From a virus, in IMG/VR virus record IMGVR_UViG_3300011115_000717, positions 1-64,000 of that record: a stretch of DNA of 64,000 nt; one strand, written 5' to 3'. Both the position numbers and the translations under genes were made by a program. This document shows, in pieces, positions 50,766-59,278 of the stretch. Numbering within the stretch: the stretch's first letter is position 1; each line of letters opens with the position of its first letter. The notes under the pieces were generated by a model. That model did no database searches and had not been told where the DNA came from. It saw nothing but the letters and a program-made list of their open reading frames with translations.

Positions 50766-52046
50766 ATGCATAAAATTACACTGTGTATGATCGTAAAAAA
50801 CGAATCGCATATTATTAAAGAATGTTTGGAGTCAGTTGCAAAGTACATTGATTATTACGTAATCTGTGATACGGGATCAACCGATGCAACCAAGACTATT
50901 ATTAAAGAGTATTTTGATTCAGTCAATATTCCCGGTGAAATCCATGACCACGAATGGGTTGATTTCGGATTTAATAGAACAAAAGCATTTGACCAATGTC
51001 GTGGAAAGACAAAATGGGTCTTGATGATTGATGCTGATGATTATATTGAAGGTAATATGCCTACAAACTTTGATGATACTATTGATGGTTATTCCGTTAA
51101 TATCATGAGAGGTAATTTTCAGTGGAAGCGTGTTCAGATTTTTAATCTTGATAACAAGCACTGGAAATACGAAGAACCAATTCACGAGTATCCAATTGCT
51201 GAACTGCCAATGAATGTACATCACTTGAATGGTGAATATGCATTCCAAGTTCGTACAGCAGGATATCGTACAATTTCTTGTGCAACTCAACAAGAAAAAT
51301 ATTGGAAAGATTATCTTCTATTAGAAGCAGCCTTACTTAAAGATCCAACCTCTTTACGTAAACAATTCTACCTAGCACAATCTGCATTTGATTGCCAGAA
51401 GTTTGATTTAGCTGAACAAGCTTATCAGAAGCGTGTTGATATGGGTGGGTGGAATGAAGAAGTTTTCTTTTCTCAACTTCGTGTAGCCTTTTGCAGAGAA
51501 CTGCAAGGTAAACCTGTTGAAGAAGTTGCAGATGCTTTTCTGAAGTCATGGGAAATTCGACCATCAAGAGCAGAACCTCTTTATCATCTATCTTGTGTCT
51601 ATCGCAAACACGGAAGACCAGCCCCAGCGTTTATGGCTGCTGTTCAAGCGTTATCGATTCCAAAACCAGAAAATGATATTTTGTTTGTAGATTCAGATCC
51701 ATATATTTGGGGAATTTTAGATGAAATTACTTCTACTGCACACAGTGTAGGTAAATTCCATTTAGGGTTACAGGCTGCAGATAGACTATTAAATGAAAGT
51801 TTGATTCCACCGGATCAAATTGAAAGAGTTCAAAAGAATCGGCAAGCATACTACAATAAAGTTATTGAGATTCAGGCACACATTGCTGAACAAAATAAAG
51901 CTAAAGTAGAAGCACAAGCTAAAGTAGATACTAAAGTAATTCCATCTACTACATTAAGTTTGACAAAACCAACTGTAAGTATGTCACCTCCAACAAAAGT
52001 ATATGGGCAGGAACATAAATTCAAGAAAAAGAAAGTAAAAAAATAG
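50766..52046 (+). CDS. family 2 glycosyltransferase with helical-repeat region
   Basis: A 426-residue protein. The N-terminal GT-A domain has ITLCMIVKNESHIIKECLESV at residues 3-23, DTGSTDATKTI near residues 38-48, and MIDADDYIEGN near residues 88-98 (DxD). Residues 170-360 are helical with TPR-like units (FYLAQSAFDCQKFDLAEQAY and EPLYHLSCVYRKHGRPAPAF). The C-terminal 50 residues are basic and low complexity. GT2-TPR enzymes often glycosylate surface or fibre proteins. It sits between regA and the fibre genes, starting four bases after regA. Confidence 0.78.
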   Translation: MHKITLCMIVKNESHIIKECLESVAKYIDYYVICDTGSTDATKTIIKEYFDSVNIPGEIHDHEWVDFGFNRTKAFDQCRGKTKWVLMIDADDYIEGNMPTNFDDTIDGYSVNIMRGNFQWKRVQIFNLDNKHWKYEEPIHEYPIAELPMNVHHLNGEYAFQVRTAGYRTISCATQQEKYWKDYLLLEAALLKDPTSLRKQFYLAQSAFDCQKFDLAEQAYQKRVDMGGWNEEVFFSQLRVAFCRELQGKPVEEVADAFLKSWEIRPSRAEPLYHLSCVYRKHGRPAPAFMAAVQALSIPKPENDILFVDSDPYIWGILDEITSTAHSVGKFHLGLQAADRLLNESLIPPDQIERVQKNRQAYYNKVIEIQAHIAEQNKAKVEAQAKVDTKVIPSTTLSLTKPTVSMSPPTKVYGQEHKFKKKKVKK

Positions 52047-52059
52047 TATCTAGTACGAT

Positions 52060-52067
52060 CTAAATAT
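52060..52067 (+). promoter_or_regulatory. late-promoter box CTAAATAT before the collagen-like fibre
   Basis: Predicted start about 52073, two bases before a hairpin that covers the start codon at 52091. Confidence 0.6.
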
Positions 52068-52074
52068 TATACTA

Positions 52075-52096
52075 AGCCATACATTTATGTATGGCT
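52075..52096 (+). promoter_or_regulatory. 5'-terminal hairpin covering a start codon
   Basis: AGCCATACA (52075-52083), loop TTTA, TGTATGGCT (52088-52096): a 9-bp perfect stem. The start codon ATG 52091-52093 lies in the 3' arm, and the predicted transcript begins about two bases before the stem. It could instead be a weak terminator for the gene upstream (followed by TAGTTCTTTT). Confidence 0.55.
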
Positions 52097-54277
52097 AGTT
52101 CTTTTAATACCATGAATGATATATCTAAATCTATTAAACTAATTAAAGAGTGCCAATATTTAACTATTGGTTCTGATTATTTTATAGTAGATCATGTCTC
52201 CAATCCAACTACAATTAAAATAGGACATGGATTCGGTGAGATCAAATTAAAAGATACCAAAAATAATGAATTTATTTTAAATGGTAATTTAAATAAAATT
52301 GGACAATTATTTAAACCAAATAATCTCTTTGAGGTTGTTGGTGGTTCGTCCTATATTTTAAAAACTAATATTGATACTTTTCAATTAAATAGCGAATGGA
52401 AAGAATTTCCTACAGCCACTTTGGTTGAACAATTCATTGATGTTGGTGTTGGTGTTTCAAGTAAAATATTTGTTGAAAAGTCTTCAAATAAAGTTGTTAA
52501 ATTTGTTGGTAATTTAAATAAAATAAACAGTTTATTTGAAGAAATTCTTATTGCTCCTGTTACACCACATCCTGTTTTAATCGTAGAACAACAAAGATCC
52601 GTAAGAACTAAAACAATTCCCGGACCAATTGGTCCAGTTGGTTTAGCTGGCGTTCAGGGTGAGATGGGTCCAACTGGTATTATTGGTACACCAGGTACCA
52701 AAGGAGATACTGGAGAAAAAGGAGACAAAGGTGACCAAGGAGACAAAGGCGATCAAGGAGAAATTGGACCCGTTGGTGAAATTGGTCCACCTGGTATACA
52801 GGGCATACAAGGAATACAAGGTCCACCTGGACAAGATGGTAGTGTCGGTCCTCAAGGTGATGTTGGACCTCAAGGATTGGTTGGTCCGCAAGGTATCCAA
52901 GGTAAACCAGGATCGAATGGACAGAATGGCAAAGATGGAATCCAGGGCGCGATTGGACCTCAAGGTCCGATGGGCGAAAAAGGAGATCGCGGCGAGAAAG
53001 GCGAAAAGGGAGATCGAGGCCAAAATGGTCTACAAGGAATCCCAGGAGTTGCCGGTACAGTTGGACAAAAAGGCGATAAAGGTGACAAAGGAGAGATAGG
53101 TCCTATAGGAATATCTCCTGTCATAACAGCCGAATATCCTGTTATATTAAAAGAAGGAAAAATTTCTTTTGATGCTCAAAAAATAACAGCACTACTTGAT
53201 CAATTTAAAAATCAAGATATACAAAAAGCAATTGATAGTTTTGCAAAAACTGCTACACCAGGTGGTGGTGGTTTAGGTATTTTATTCCTAGGATCCAGAG
53301 TTTTAAAATCAGTTAATGATATTAATTTTACTGGTAGCGGTGTTACAGTTATACAACGTGGTAAAGGTGTAGAAGTAAATATTCCTGGTGGATCTGGTGG
53401 AGGTGGTGCAGTAAATAAAATTATTGCTGGTAGTGGAATTTTAGTTTCTCCTTCTGGTGGTACTGGTGATGTAACTATAACAAATCTGATATCTGTAAAG
53501 GCTACTGAAGGAACTATTCAAGTTGCTAATGGTAGTGATTTATTTGGAGACTCGGGATTTAGATATAATTATTCGACAGATGGTTCGTTACAGACACCAA
53601 AATCTTTTAAATTGGGAACCCTAGATCCAGATAGTTTTTTACAGTTTCATGATGGATCACAACAATTTACAGCTGCCAACACCTTTACATATGGAACAAC
53701 TGCATCACCTGGATTTACTCATGGTGATCGGTGGATGTCTTCCGATACCGGTATTGAATATGTTTATGTCAATGATGGTAATACTCCGCAGTGGGTTCAG
53801 CCTACTAATACAAGTGGTGGGCAAGCATATTCTCCAGTATATGGTTCATTCTATGACACCACAACTCAAGGTGCTACTTTAGGTAATACTGGATATGCAA
53901 TGACGTTTAATTCAACAGATTACTCAAATGGGGTATCTATTGTAAGTAATAGTCGTATAACATTAGATTATACTGGAATATATAATGTTCAATTTTCTGC
54001 ACAGTTGAATAAATCAACTGCTTCAAAGTCCCATATTGATATTTGGCTAAGAAAAAATGGAACAGATATATCAAATACAAATACTTCAATGTCTTTAGCC
54101 GGATCAGATGCTAAAACAGTAGCGGCATGGAACTTTTTTGTAGGAGTGACTGCAGGAGATTATCTTCAACTTATGTGGGCTACAGATGATACAAATAGTA
54201 ATATTTTATATCAGACCGCAACTTCTGTGCACCCAGCCACACCTTCCATCATTTTAACCGTAAATAAAACAAATTAA
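52091..54277 (+). CDS. collagen-like tail fibre protein
   Basis: A 728-residue protein. Residues 1-170 contain a duplicated unit (LNGNLNKIGQLF and FVGNLNKINSLF). Residues about 178-340 are Gly-x-y collagen repeats with a uniform GPQG/GEKG/GDKG pattern (roughly 50 triplets), expected to trimerise. A Gly-rich segment (GGGGLGILF, GGSGGGGA) links to the C-terminal domain, which has TGIYNVQFSAQLNKS and a last strand PSIILTVNKTN, like a C1q-type head for receptor binding. Late box and 5' hairpin precede it. It is the first of five fibre-like genes. Confidence 0.8.
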   Translation: MASSFNTMNDISKSIKLIKECQYLTIGSDYFIVDHVSNPTTIKIGHGFGEIKLKDTKNNEFILNGNLNKIGQLFKPNNLFEVVGGSSYILKTNIDTFQLNSEWKEFPTATLVEQFIDVGVGVSSKIFVEKSSNKVVKFVGNLNKINSLFEEILIAPVTPHPVLIVEQQRSVRTKTIPGPIGPVGLAGVQGEMGPTGIIGTPGTKGDTGEKGDKGDQGDKGDQGEIGPVGEIGPPGIQGIQGIQGPPGQDGSVGPQGDVGPQGLVGPQGIQGKPGSNGQNGKDGIQGAIGPQGPMGEKGDRGEKGEKGDRGQNGLQGIPGVAGTVGQKGDKGDKGEIGPIGISPVITAEYPVILKEGKISFDAQKITALLDQFKNQDIQKAIDSFAKTATPGGGGLGILFLGSRVLKSVNDINFTGSGVTVIQRGKGVEVNIPGGSGGGGAVNKIIAGSGILVSPSGGTGDVTITNLISVKATEGTIQVANGSDLFGDSGFRYNYSTDGSLQTPKSFKLGTLDPDSFLQFHDGSQQFTAANTFTYGTTASPGFTHGDRWMSSDTGIEYVYVNDGNTPQWVQPTNTSGGQAYSPVYGSFYDTTTQGATLGNTGYAMTFNSTDYSNGVSIVSNSRITLDYTGIYNVQFSAQLNKSTASKSHIDIWLRKNGTDISNTNTSMSLAGSDAKTVAAWNFFVGVTAGDYLQLMWATDDTNSNILYQTATSVHPATPSIILTVNKTN
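52624..53100 (+). repeat. collagen-like Gly-x-y coding repeat
   Basis: A continuous run of about 50 Gly-x-y triplets with G/A-rich imperfect DNA repeats (GG-A-GA-AA-GG type). It codes for the collagen-like shaft of the fibre gene. Confidence 0.85.
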
Positions 54278-54281
54278 TAAA

Positions 54282-54289
54282 GATAAATA
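54282..54289 (+). promoter_or_regulatory. late-promoter box GATAAATA
   Basis: Predicted start about 54295, two bases before ATG 54297; no ribosome-binding site. Confidence 0.55.
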
Positions 54290-54296
54290 TTAACAC

Positions 54297-55928
54297 ATGG
54301 CACTAGATTTCCCTACATCACCAGCACTGAATGAAATTTACACATATGGTGGTCGTTCCTGGAAGTGGAACGGAACTGCATGGGATGTTTATAGTACCGT
54401 AAGTGGTGATGTTGTAACAAAACTTAATGGTTTGACTGGTGGTGTAACTCTTGCTGCTGGGTCAAATATTACTCTAACTCCAGTTGGTAATACCATTACT
54501 ATTGCGTCTTCTGGTGGTGGTGGTACTGGTAGTGGTGCGACTGGTGCAACTGGAGCAACGGGTCCACAAGGAAACACAGGTCCAGTTGGAGATTATGTAA
54601 GCACATTCAATGGACTCACAGGTGCTGTAACTGGTGTAACTCTTGGTGGTGCAGCCTTTACAGGACTCGTATCTTCTACAGTTGGATTCTCTGGTCCTGG
54701 AACAAATCTCATAGGTAACGCATCTGGATTGACTGCTGGTAGTGCTTCTAAAGTTCAAATTTCTGAAGCAGCAACAAGTACCGTGCATTATCTGGCTCTT
54801 GCAACTGGTACTGGTAACACTGGAATTTATATTGATACATCTGCTCCAAGATGGACATATACTCCGAGTACAGGATTACTGACTACCCCAACAGGAATTT
54901 TAACAGCACCGACTATAAATTCTAGTGGCACTGTTTATACAAATAATATTAACACTTATGTTTATGGTAATCCAATTACTATTTCTAGTGATGGTGGAAT
55001 TAATATAAATGAAACAAGTGGTACGGGTCTTGATGTGAATACCATTGGGACTATTCGTATGGGTGATATTTCTGGATTTGATAATGGTTATATTTTTGCT
55101 ATAAATGAGAGTGCTGGAGAAGTAGACTTTAGTGGTATGAGCATAATAAATGCTGGAGGAGTAGTTACAACATTCAATGGACTATATGGTGCAGTTACTG
55201 GTGTCAGTAAATTGAATGGTCTTTCAGGTGGCGTAACTCTCGCAGCCGGTACAAATATCACACTGACTCCCGTAGGAAATACAATTACCATTGCGTCTTC
55301 TGGTGGCGGTGGTGGAAGTTCTGTATATGGAGTTACTGCAAGTCTTGACTTCTCTGAAAATATTAATGGAATTCGATTGACGATTGGAGGAACTGGTAGC
55401 AATGGAACTGATCTTTCAGTAATAAATAAAGCAATTTCAATAGTTCCAACAATTTCTACATCGGGTGCAACATATTCATGTGTTTTTGTTTCTGCAACAC
55501 CTTCATATTCCACCGCCACATCGCAGTGGGCTGCAAAATTAATTTTGAAACCACCATTTGGAACAGGTGTTACATCTGCCAGTACTATTATTGCTGCCCC
55601 AATAACACAAATTTCTTTATATGTTACAGGATTAACTGGAAATACATATACAGATAATTGGACAAATATTTCAGGATCTGATTTGTATCATCAAGACGCA
55701 ACCTATGTAACTAAAACTCTCACAGGAATTACATGGGTTTCAGATAGTATGTTCTTAAACTGCAAAGTTTTAGGACTCACATCAGCAGATCACACTCCAG
55801 AGGATGCAATTCTAGAGGGTGTTAATTTCGAGATAAATAATATACTGGGAGGCACAGGGTTCGACATAATCGGACATGCTCCCGAAGGCACATACGGTAA
55901 GTACACAATTAAATGTTTAGGTCAATAA
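54297..55928 (+). CDS. tail fibre protein with internal duplications
   Basis: A 543-residue protein. It starts FPTSPALNEIYTYGGRSWKW, an N-terminal module common in fibre proteins of T4-like marine phages. A short collagen-like stretch (GATGATGATGPQGNTGPVG) lies near residues 81-99. A unit with LNGLTGGVTLAAG and ITIASSGGGG is repeated near residues 43-76 and 306-339, and another, TFNGLTGAVTGV, near 103 and 293. The C-terminal part is Ser/Thr-rich beta structure. Likely a fibre or fibre-adhesin subunit. Confidence 0.72.
   Translation: MALDFPTSPALNEIYTYGGRSWKWNGTAWDVYSTVSGDVVTKLNGLTGGVTLAAGSNITLTPVGNTITIASSGGGGTGSGATGATGATGPQGNTGPVGDYVSTFNGLTGAVTGVTLGGAAFTGLVSSTVGFSGPGTNLIGNASGLTAGSASKVQISEAATSTVHYLALATGTGNTGIYIDTSAPRWTYTPSTGLLTTPTGILTAPTINSSGTVYTNNINTYVYGNPITISSDGGININETSGTGLDVNTIGTIRMGDISGFDNGYIFAINESAGEVDFSGMSIINAGGVVTTFNGLYGAVTGVSKLNGLSGGVTLAAGTNITLTPVGNTITIASSGGGGGSSVYGVTASLDFSENINGIRLTIGGTGSNGTDLSVINKAISIVPTISTSGATYSCVFVSATPSYSTATSQWAAKLILKPPFGTGVTSASTIIAAPITQISLYVTGLTGNTYTDNWTNISGSDLYHQDATYVTKTLTGITWVSDSMFLNCKVLGLTSADHTPEDAILEGVNFEINNILGGTGFDIIGHAPEGTYGKYTIKCLGQ
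54420..54523 (+). repeat. fibre repeat unit, copy 1
   Basis: Encodes KLNGLTGGVTLAAG...ASSGGGG. The same length unit occurs at 55209-55312 with scattered base changes, mostly silent. Confidence 0.7.
55209..55312 (+). repeat. fibre repeat unit, copy 2
   Basis: Second copy of the unit at 54420-54523, encoding KLNGLSGGVTLAAG...ASSGGGG. Differences are mostly at third codon positions, showing selection on the protein. Confidence 0.7.
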
Positions 55929-55938
55929 GGAGACTCTA

Positions 55939-57435
55939 ATGGGCGTTAATATCAAGGGCGGTAATAATTCAGCGGGTTTAGCAAATGTGAGTTCCACATA
56001 CGAACTACAGGTGGTGACTCCTATAACTGAAGTCGATGCAGGTTTCGTACAGTTGAGTACGGAAATTGACGCGGGAGATGTCACAGGAACGCGTTCCGTG
56101 GTTGCACTTGAAGCCTCTGACGACTATCGCCTCCGTGTGGGTATTGACCAGACTGTGTTCAATGCTTCCTTTGAAGGCACAACACTCCTGACTACTACCT
56201 GGAGTCAGTTGCTAACTACAGCAACCACTGCCCAAGCCAACGGATTTATGTCGCTTAACTCTACTCCAAGCACAGCCAGTGGTGCAGCAGCGTATGTGCG
56301 TACTCATCGACACTTTCCTACATTCGGAACTTATCCCACCTACTGTGATATGTGGATTCGTGAAGCCAATACAGCGGCTACAAACTCCATCAGCGAATGG
56401 GGATTTCTGTATCTCACTGCACAGGCTACACAACAACCCATTGACGGTATTTATTTCCGCCGCATTTCAGGCGGACAGTTGTACGCAGTAGTCACGAACA
56501 ACTCCACAGATATTGCGTCAGCCGCCATCACCACCACCAATGTGCCGCCCCGTGATGGTGTGGGTGCATTTGACGCAACAGAATCCAATCACTATATGCT
56601 TACCTACCACAATGATGTGGCTCGGTTCTGGATCAACGATGTCATCGTTGCAGAATTGGCTTGCCCTGCTGCTCAGGCACAGTTGACTTCTTCGTCCAAT
56701 AATCCTGTTGGTTTCCGTGTTCTTAATACGGGTGTTGCATCAGTTGGACGGCAACTTACTGTTGGATTTGTAAATGTAGGATTGGGTGATCAAAATGTCA
56801 ATAAGCCGTGGTCTCATGCTCTCTGTGGTATGGGTAATGGTGCGTATCAGTTTGCAAACGGTAACACACCTGGTCCAACCGTGAAACGAACCGCTGGTAC
56901 AAGCGGACACCCTGCAAGCGGAACTGTTCGTATTGCAGGTACATGGACTGCAACATCAGCACCCGCACTAAACGAACTTGGTGGATTGTGGACAACTCCT
57001 GCTATGTCAACACTAGCATCAGATGCTGACTATCCTGTGTTTGCATTTCAGAATCCAACAGGTACGGCTGTACTGCCAGGTAAGACTCTGTATGTTACAG
57101 GTGTTCGTGTGGGTGAGGCGTTCGTCTCGGCTGCGGCTTCCACCAATGCCATGTTCCTGTCCTACATTATTGCGGTTGGAAACAGCGCATCGGGTACTGG
57201 CACAGCAGATGCAGCAACAACGGTTTCGGGTAAGTCTGTTACTATTGGTGGTCACGGATTCATTGCAACCGAAGTAGTAGGTAACTATAAACCAGGATTT
57301 GAAATGCGTTTTGATTCTCCACTAATGGTTCCTGCGGGTCAGTATTTTACATTCATTGTTCGTCCGTTTGGTACAGTAGCATCAAATACTCTTGTGATTA
57401 CATGCAGTCTTGCAGTGAACGGATACTTTGAATAA
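55939..57435 (+). CDS. fibre/virion protein, paralogue A
   Basis: A 498-residue protein, paralogous to the 57741 gene: both share the N-terminal GGN(N/D)S...L.V.TPLT-type region, EASDDYRLR near residues 53-61, a middle stretch (FPTFGTYPTYCDMWIRE near residues 132-148), GLGDQNVNKPWSHAL near residues 282-296, and the ending NTLVITCSLAVNGYFE. Expected to be a capsid decoration or tail-associated protein. Its codons are notably more GC-rich than its paralogue. A strong AAGGAG ribosome-binding site precedes ATG 55939. Confidence 0.7.
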   Translation: MGVNIKGGNNSAGLANVSSTYELQVVTPITEVDAGFVQLSTEIDAGDVTGTRSVVALEASDDYRLRVGIDQTVFNASFEGTTLLTTTWSQLLTTATTAQANGFMSLNSTPSTASGAAAYVRTHRHFPTFGTYPTYCDMWIREANTAATNSISEWGFLYLTAQATQQPIDGIYFRRISGGQLYAVVTNNSTDIASAAITTTNVPPRDGVGAFDATESNHYMLTYHNDVARFWINDVIVAELACPAAQAQLTSSSNNPVGFRVLNTGVASVGRQLTVGFVNVGLGDQNVNKPWSHALCGMGNGAYQFANGNTPGPTVKRTAGTSGHPASGTVRIAGTWTATSAPALNELGGLWTTPAMSTLASDADYPVFAFQNPTGTAVLPGKTLYVTGVRVGEAFVSAAASTNAMFLSYIIAVGNSASGTGTADAATTVSGKSVTIGGHGFIATEVVGNYKPGFEMRFDSPLMVPAGQYFTFIVRPFGTVASNTLVITCSLAVNGYFE

Positions 57436-57716
57436 TGGCACTTCTTCAAATAATACAATCTCAAAATGGTGTTCCTGCCAATTATTGGAAAATTACATCT
57501 GTAGTTTTCAATTTGAGTGGATCGTGCACCATAAGAGTTGATGGGTATTTTGATGAGACTGCTCGGAGAGATAATTATGATGCTATGAAGTATTTTTCCT
57601 ACACAGTGGATTCTGCAAATATGGCAACTGTATTTCCAACAGGATTCAATCTTATGGCTGCGTATGATTATGTGAAAACACAAGTAGAGTTTTCGTTTGG
57701 TTCTGTTGATGTGTGA
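57435..57716 (+). CDS. small hypothetical protein between fibre paralogues
   Basis: A 93-residue soluble protein (for example SVVFNLSGSCTIRVDGYFDE, NMATVFPTGFNLMAAYDYV). It starts on the last base of the upstream fibre gene. It may be a small accessory subunit for the flanking virion proteins. No family recognised; the strand-rich pattern suggests a compact beta domain. Confidence 0.6.
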   Translation: MALLQIIQSQNGVPANYWKITSVVFNLSGSCTIRVDGYFDETARRDNYDAMKYFSYTVDSANMATVFPTGFNLMAAYDYVKTQVEFSFGSVDV

Positions 57717-57740
57717 TTATTTAATTGAGAAAGAATATAA

Positions 57741-59243
57741 ATGGGTATTAAACTTCAAGGTGGAAACGATTCAACTAATCTGACAAGTGTGGATGCTCTG
57801 AATCAACTCAGAGTAACTACACCATTAACAGGAGTGTGTGCAGGATTTGTACAAGCCAGTGTTGAGAATGATGTGGGTGATGTGCTTGGATCTCGTGAAG
57901 TACTTGTACTTGAAGCCTCCGATGACTATCGTCTTCGCAGTGGTCTAGATCAGACGGTATTTAATACTACCTTTGAAGGTACCGTTCTACACACTTCGAT
58001 ATGGTTTCAATCTTTGTCTGTTATGACTACGGGAGTAGTCAATGGTTTTTTAACATTGAATGCTGGACTTAATACTGCTGCTGCTTCTGTTGCATATGTT
58101 CGTACCTACAGACAGTTTCCAGTCTTTGGAACTTATCCCACCTATGTTGATATGTGGGTTCGTGAATCTTTACCCGATACTACCAATTGTATTAGTGAAT
58201 GGGGTCTGATCTATACAGTCGCATCTGCTACACAACAATTAACTGATGCTATATGTTTTCGCCGTACTTCAAGTGGTCAGTTACGAGTGGCTATTGTAAA
58301 TAATAATATTGATGTAGAAGAAGAGGCTGTCAATGTGACAGGAGTTCCTTCTCGACATGGTGTTGGTATGTATGATCCATCACAATCTAATCATTATTTG
58401 ATAACAGTCATGAATGATATAGTTCGGTTTTGGATTAATGATACACTCGTTGCAGAAATAAAATGCCCTTCTGCACAGGCAAATTTTTCATCTGCTTCTG
58501 CTCTGCCTGTTGGGTTTCGTGTCCTAAATCTTGCTGCTACATCCACATCACGACAAATTTCAATAGGTTATGTGAATGTAGGCTTGGGAGATCAGAATAC
58601 CAACAAACCGTGGAGTCATGTATTAAGTGGTATGGGTCAAGGCTCATATCAAGTACAACAGGGATCCGCAACAATTCTAGGAACAGTTACTCGCTCTGGT
58701 GCAGGATTAGCAGGACATCCAAATAGTGCAACTGTTCGTGCTGCTGGCACATTTACACAAAGTTCAGGTCCATCAACAGGTAGTCTTGGTGGACTGTGGA
58801 CATCACCCGCAATGTCTACACTCACAACAGAATTTGAGTATCCAATATTTTCTTATATAAATCCTGTGGGTACTGCTGCTATTCCAGGTAAGACTCTATA
58901 TGTTACTGGAATTCGTATTGGTGAGACCAGTGCAACTGTGGCAGCAGCAGCGGGTGGTATGTTTCTATCTTACATTGTTATGCCTGAGTCATCAGGATCA
59001 AGTATGGCAACTACAGACTCAGTAACAAACACATCGGGTAAATCTATAGTTATGGGTGGACAAGGATTTGCTTCAACTGATGTGGCGGGAACCATGAAGC
59101 CAGGATTCGATATGTCTTTTCCTTCTCCTCTTGTTATTCCTGCTGGTAAATATTTAATTATTGGAGTCCGTTTATCAGGAACTACAGCATTAAATACTCT
59201 TGTAGTAACGGGAAGCGTTGCAGTCAATGGATACTTTGAATAA
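57741..59243 (+). CDS. fibre/virion protein, paralogue B
   Basis: A 500-residue paralogue of the 55939 product with the same landmarks (VLEASDDYRLRSGLDQTVFN, FPVFGTYPTYVDMWVRES, GLGDQNTNKPWSHVLSGMG) and the same C-terminal end NTLVVTGSVAVNGYFE. Its codons are AT-rich like the rest of the genome. Two diverged copies might display different binding surfaces or assemble together. Its stop is directly followed by the dUTPase promoter. Confidence 0.7.
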   Translation: MGIKLQGGNDSTNLTSVDALNQLRVTTPLTGVCAGFVQASVENDVGDVLGSREVLVLEASDDYRLRSGLDQTVFNTTFEGTVLHTSIWFQSLSVMTTGVVNGFLTLNAGLNTAAASVAYVRTYRQFPVFGTYPTYVDMWVRESLPDTTNCISEWGLIYTVASATQQLTDAICFRRTSSGQLRVAIVNNNIDVEEEAVNVTGVPSRHGVGMYDPSQSNHYLITVMNDIVRFWINDTLVAEIKCPSAQANFSSASALPVGFRVLNLAATSTSRQISIGYVNVGLGDQNTNKPWSHVLSGMGQGSYQVQQGSATILGTVTRSGAGLAGHPNSATVRAAGTFTQSSGPSTGSLGGLWTSPAMSTLTTEFEYPIFSYINPVGTAAIPGKTLYVTGIRIGETSATVAAAAGGMFLSYIVMPESSGSSMATTDSVTNTSGKSIVMGGQGFASTDVAGTMKPGFDMSFPSPLVIPAGKYLIIGVRLSGTTALNTLVVTGSVAVNGYFE

Positions 59244-59244
59244 C

Positions 59245-59272
59245 TTGACTTTAATTTTCTTTATGCTATAAT
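59245..59272 (+). promoter_or_regulatory. sigma70-type promoter of the dUTPase gene, leaderless
   Basis: TTGACT (59245-59250), 16 bases, TATAAT (59267-59272) with an extended TG two bases before, then six bases to ATG 59279. Confidence 0.78.
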
Positions 59273-59278
59273 AGTCAC

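Noticed and set aside
52624-53110. CRISPR-like or satellite repeats
   Set aside because: The repeated pattern keeps a Gly-x-y reading frame and has no spacers; it is collagen-like coding sequence.
54389-54788. Minus-strand frames in the fibre gene
   Set aside because: They arise from the GGT/ACC-rich repeats; no ribosome-binding site or sensible product.
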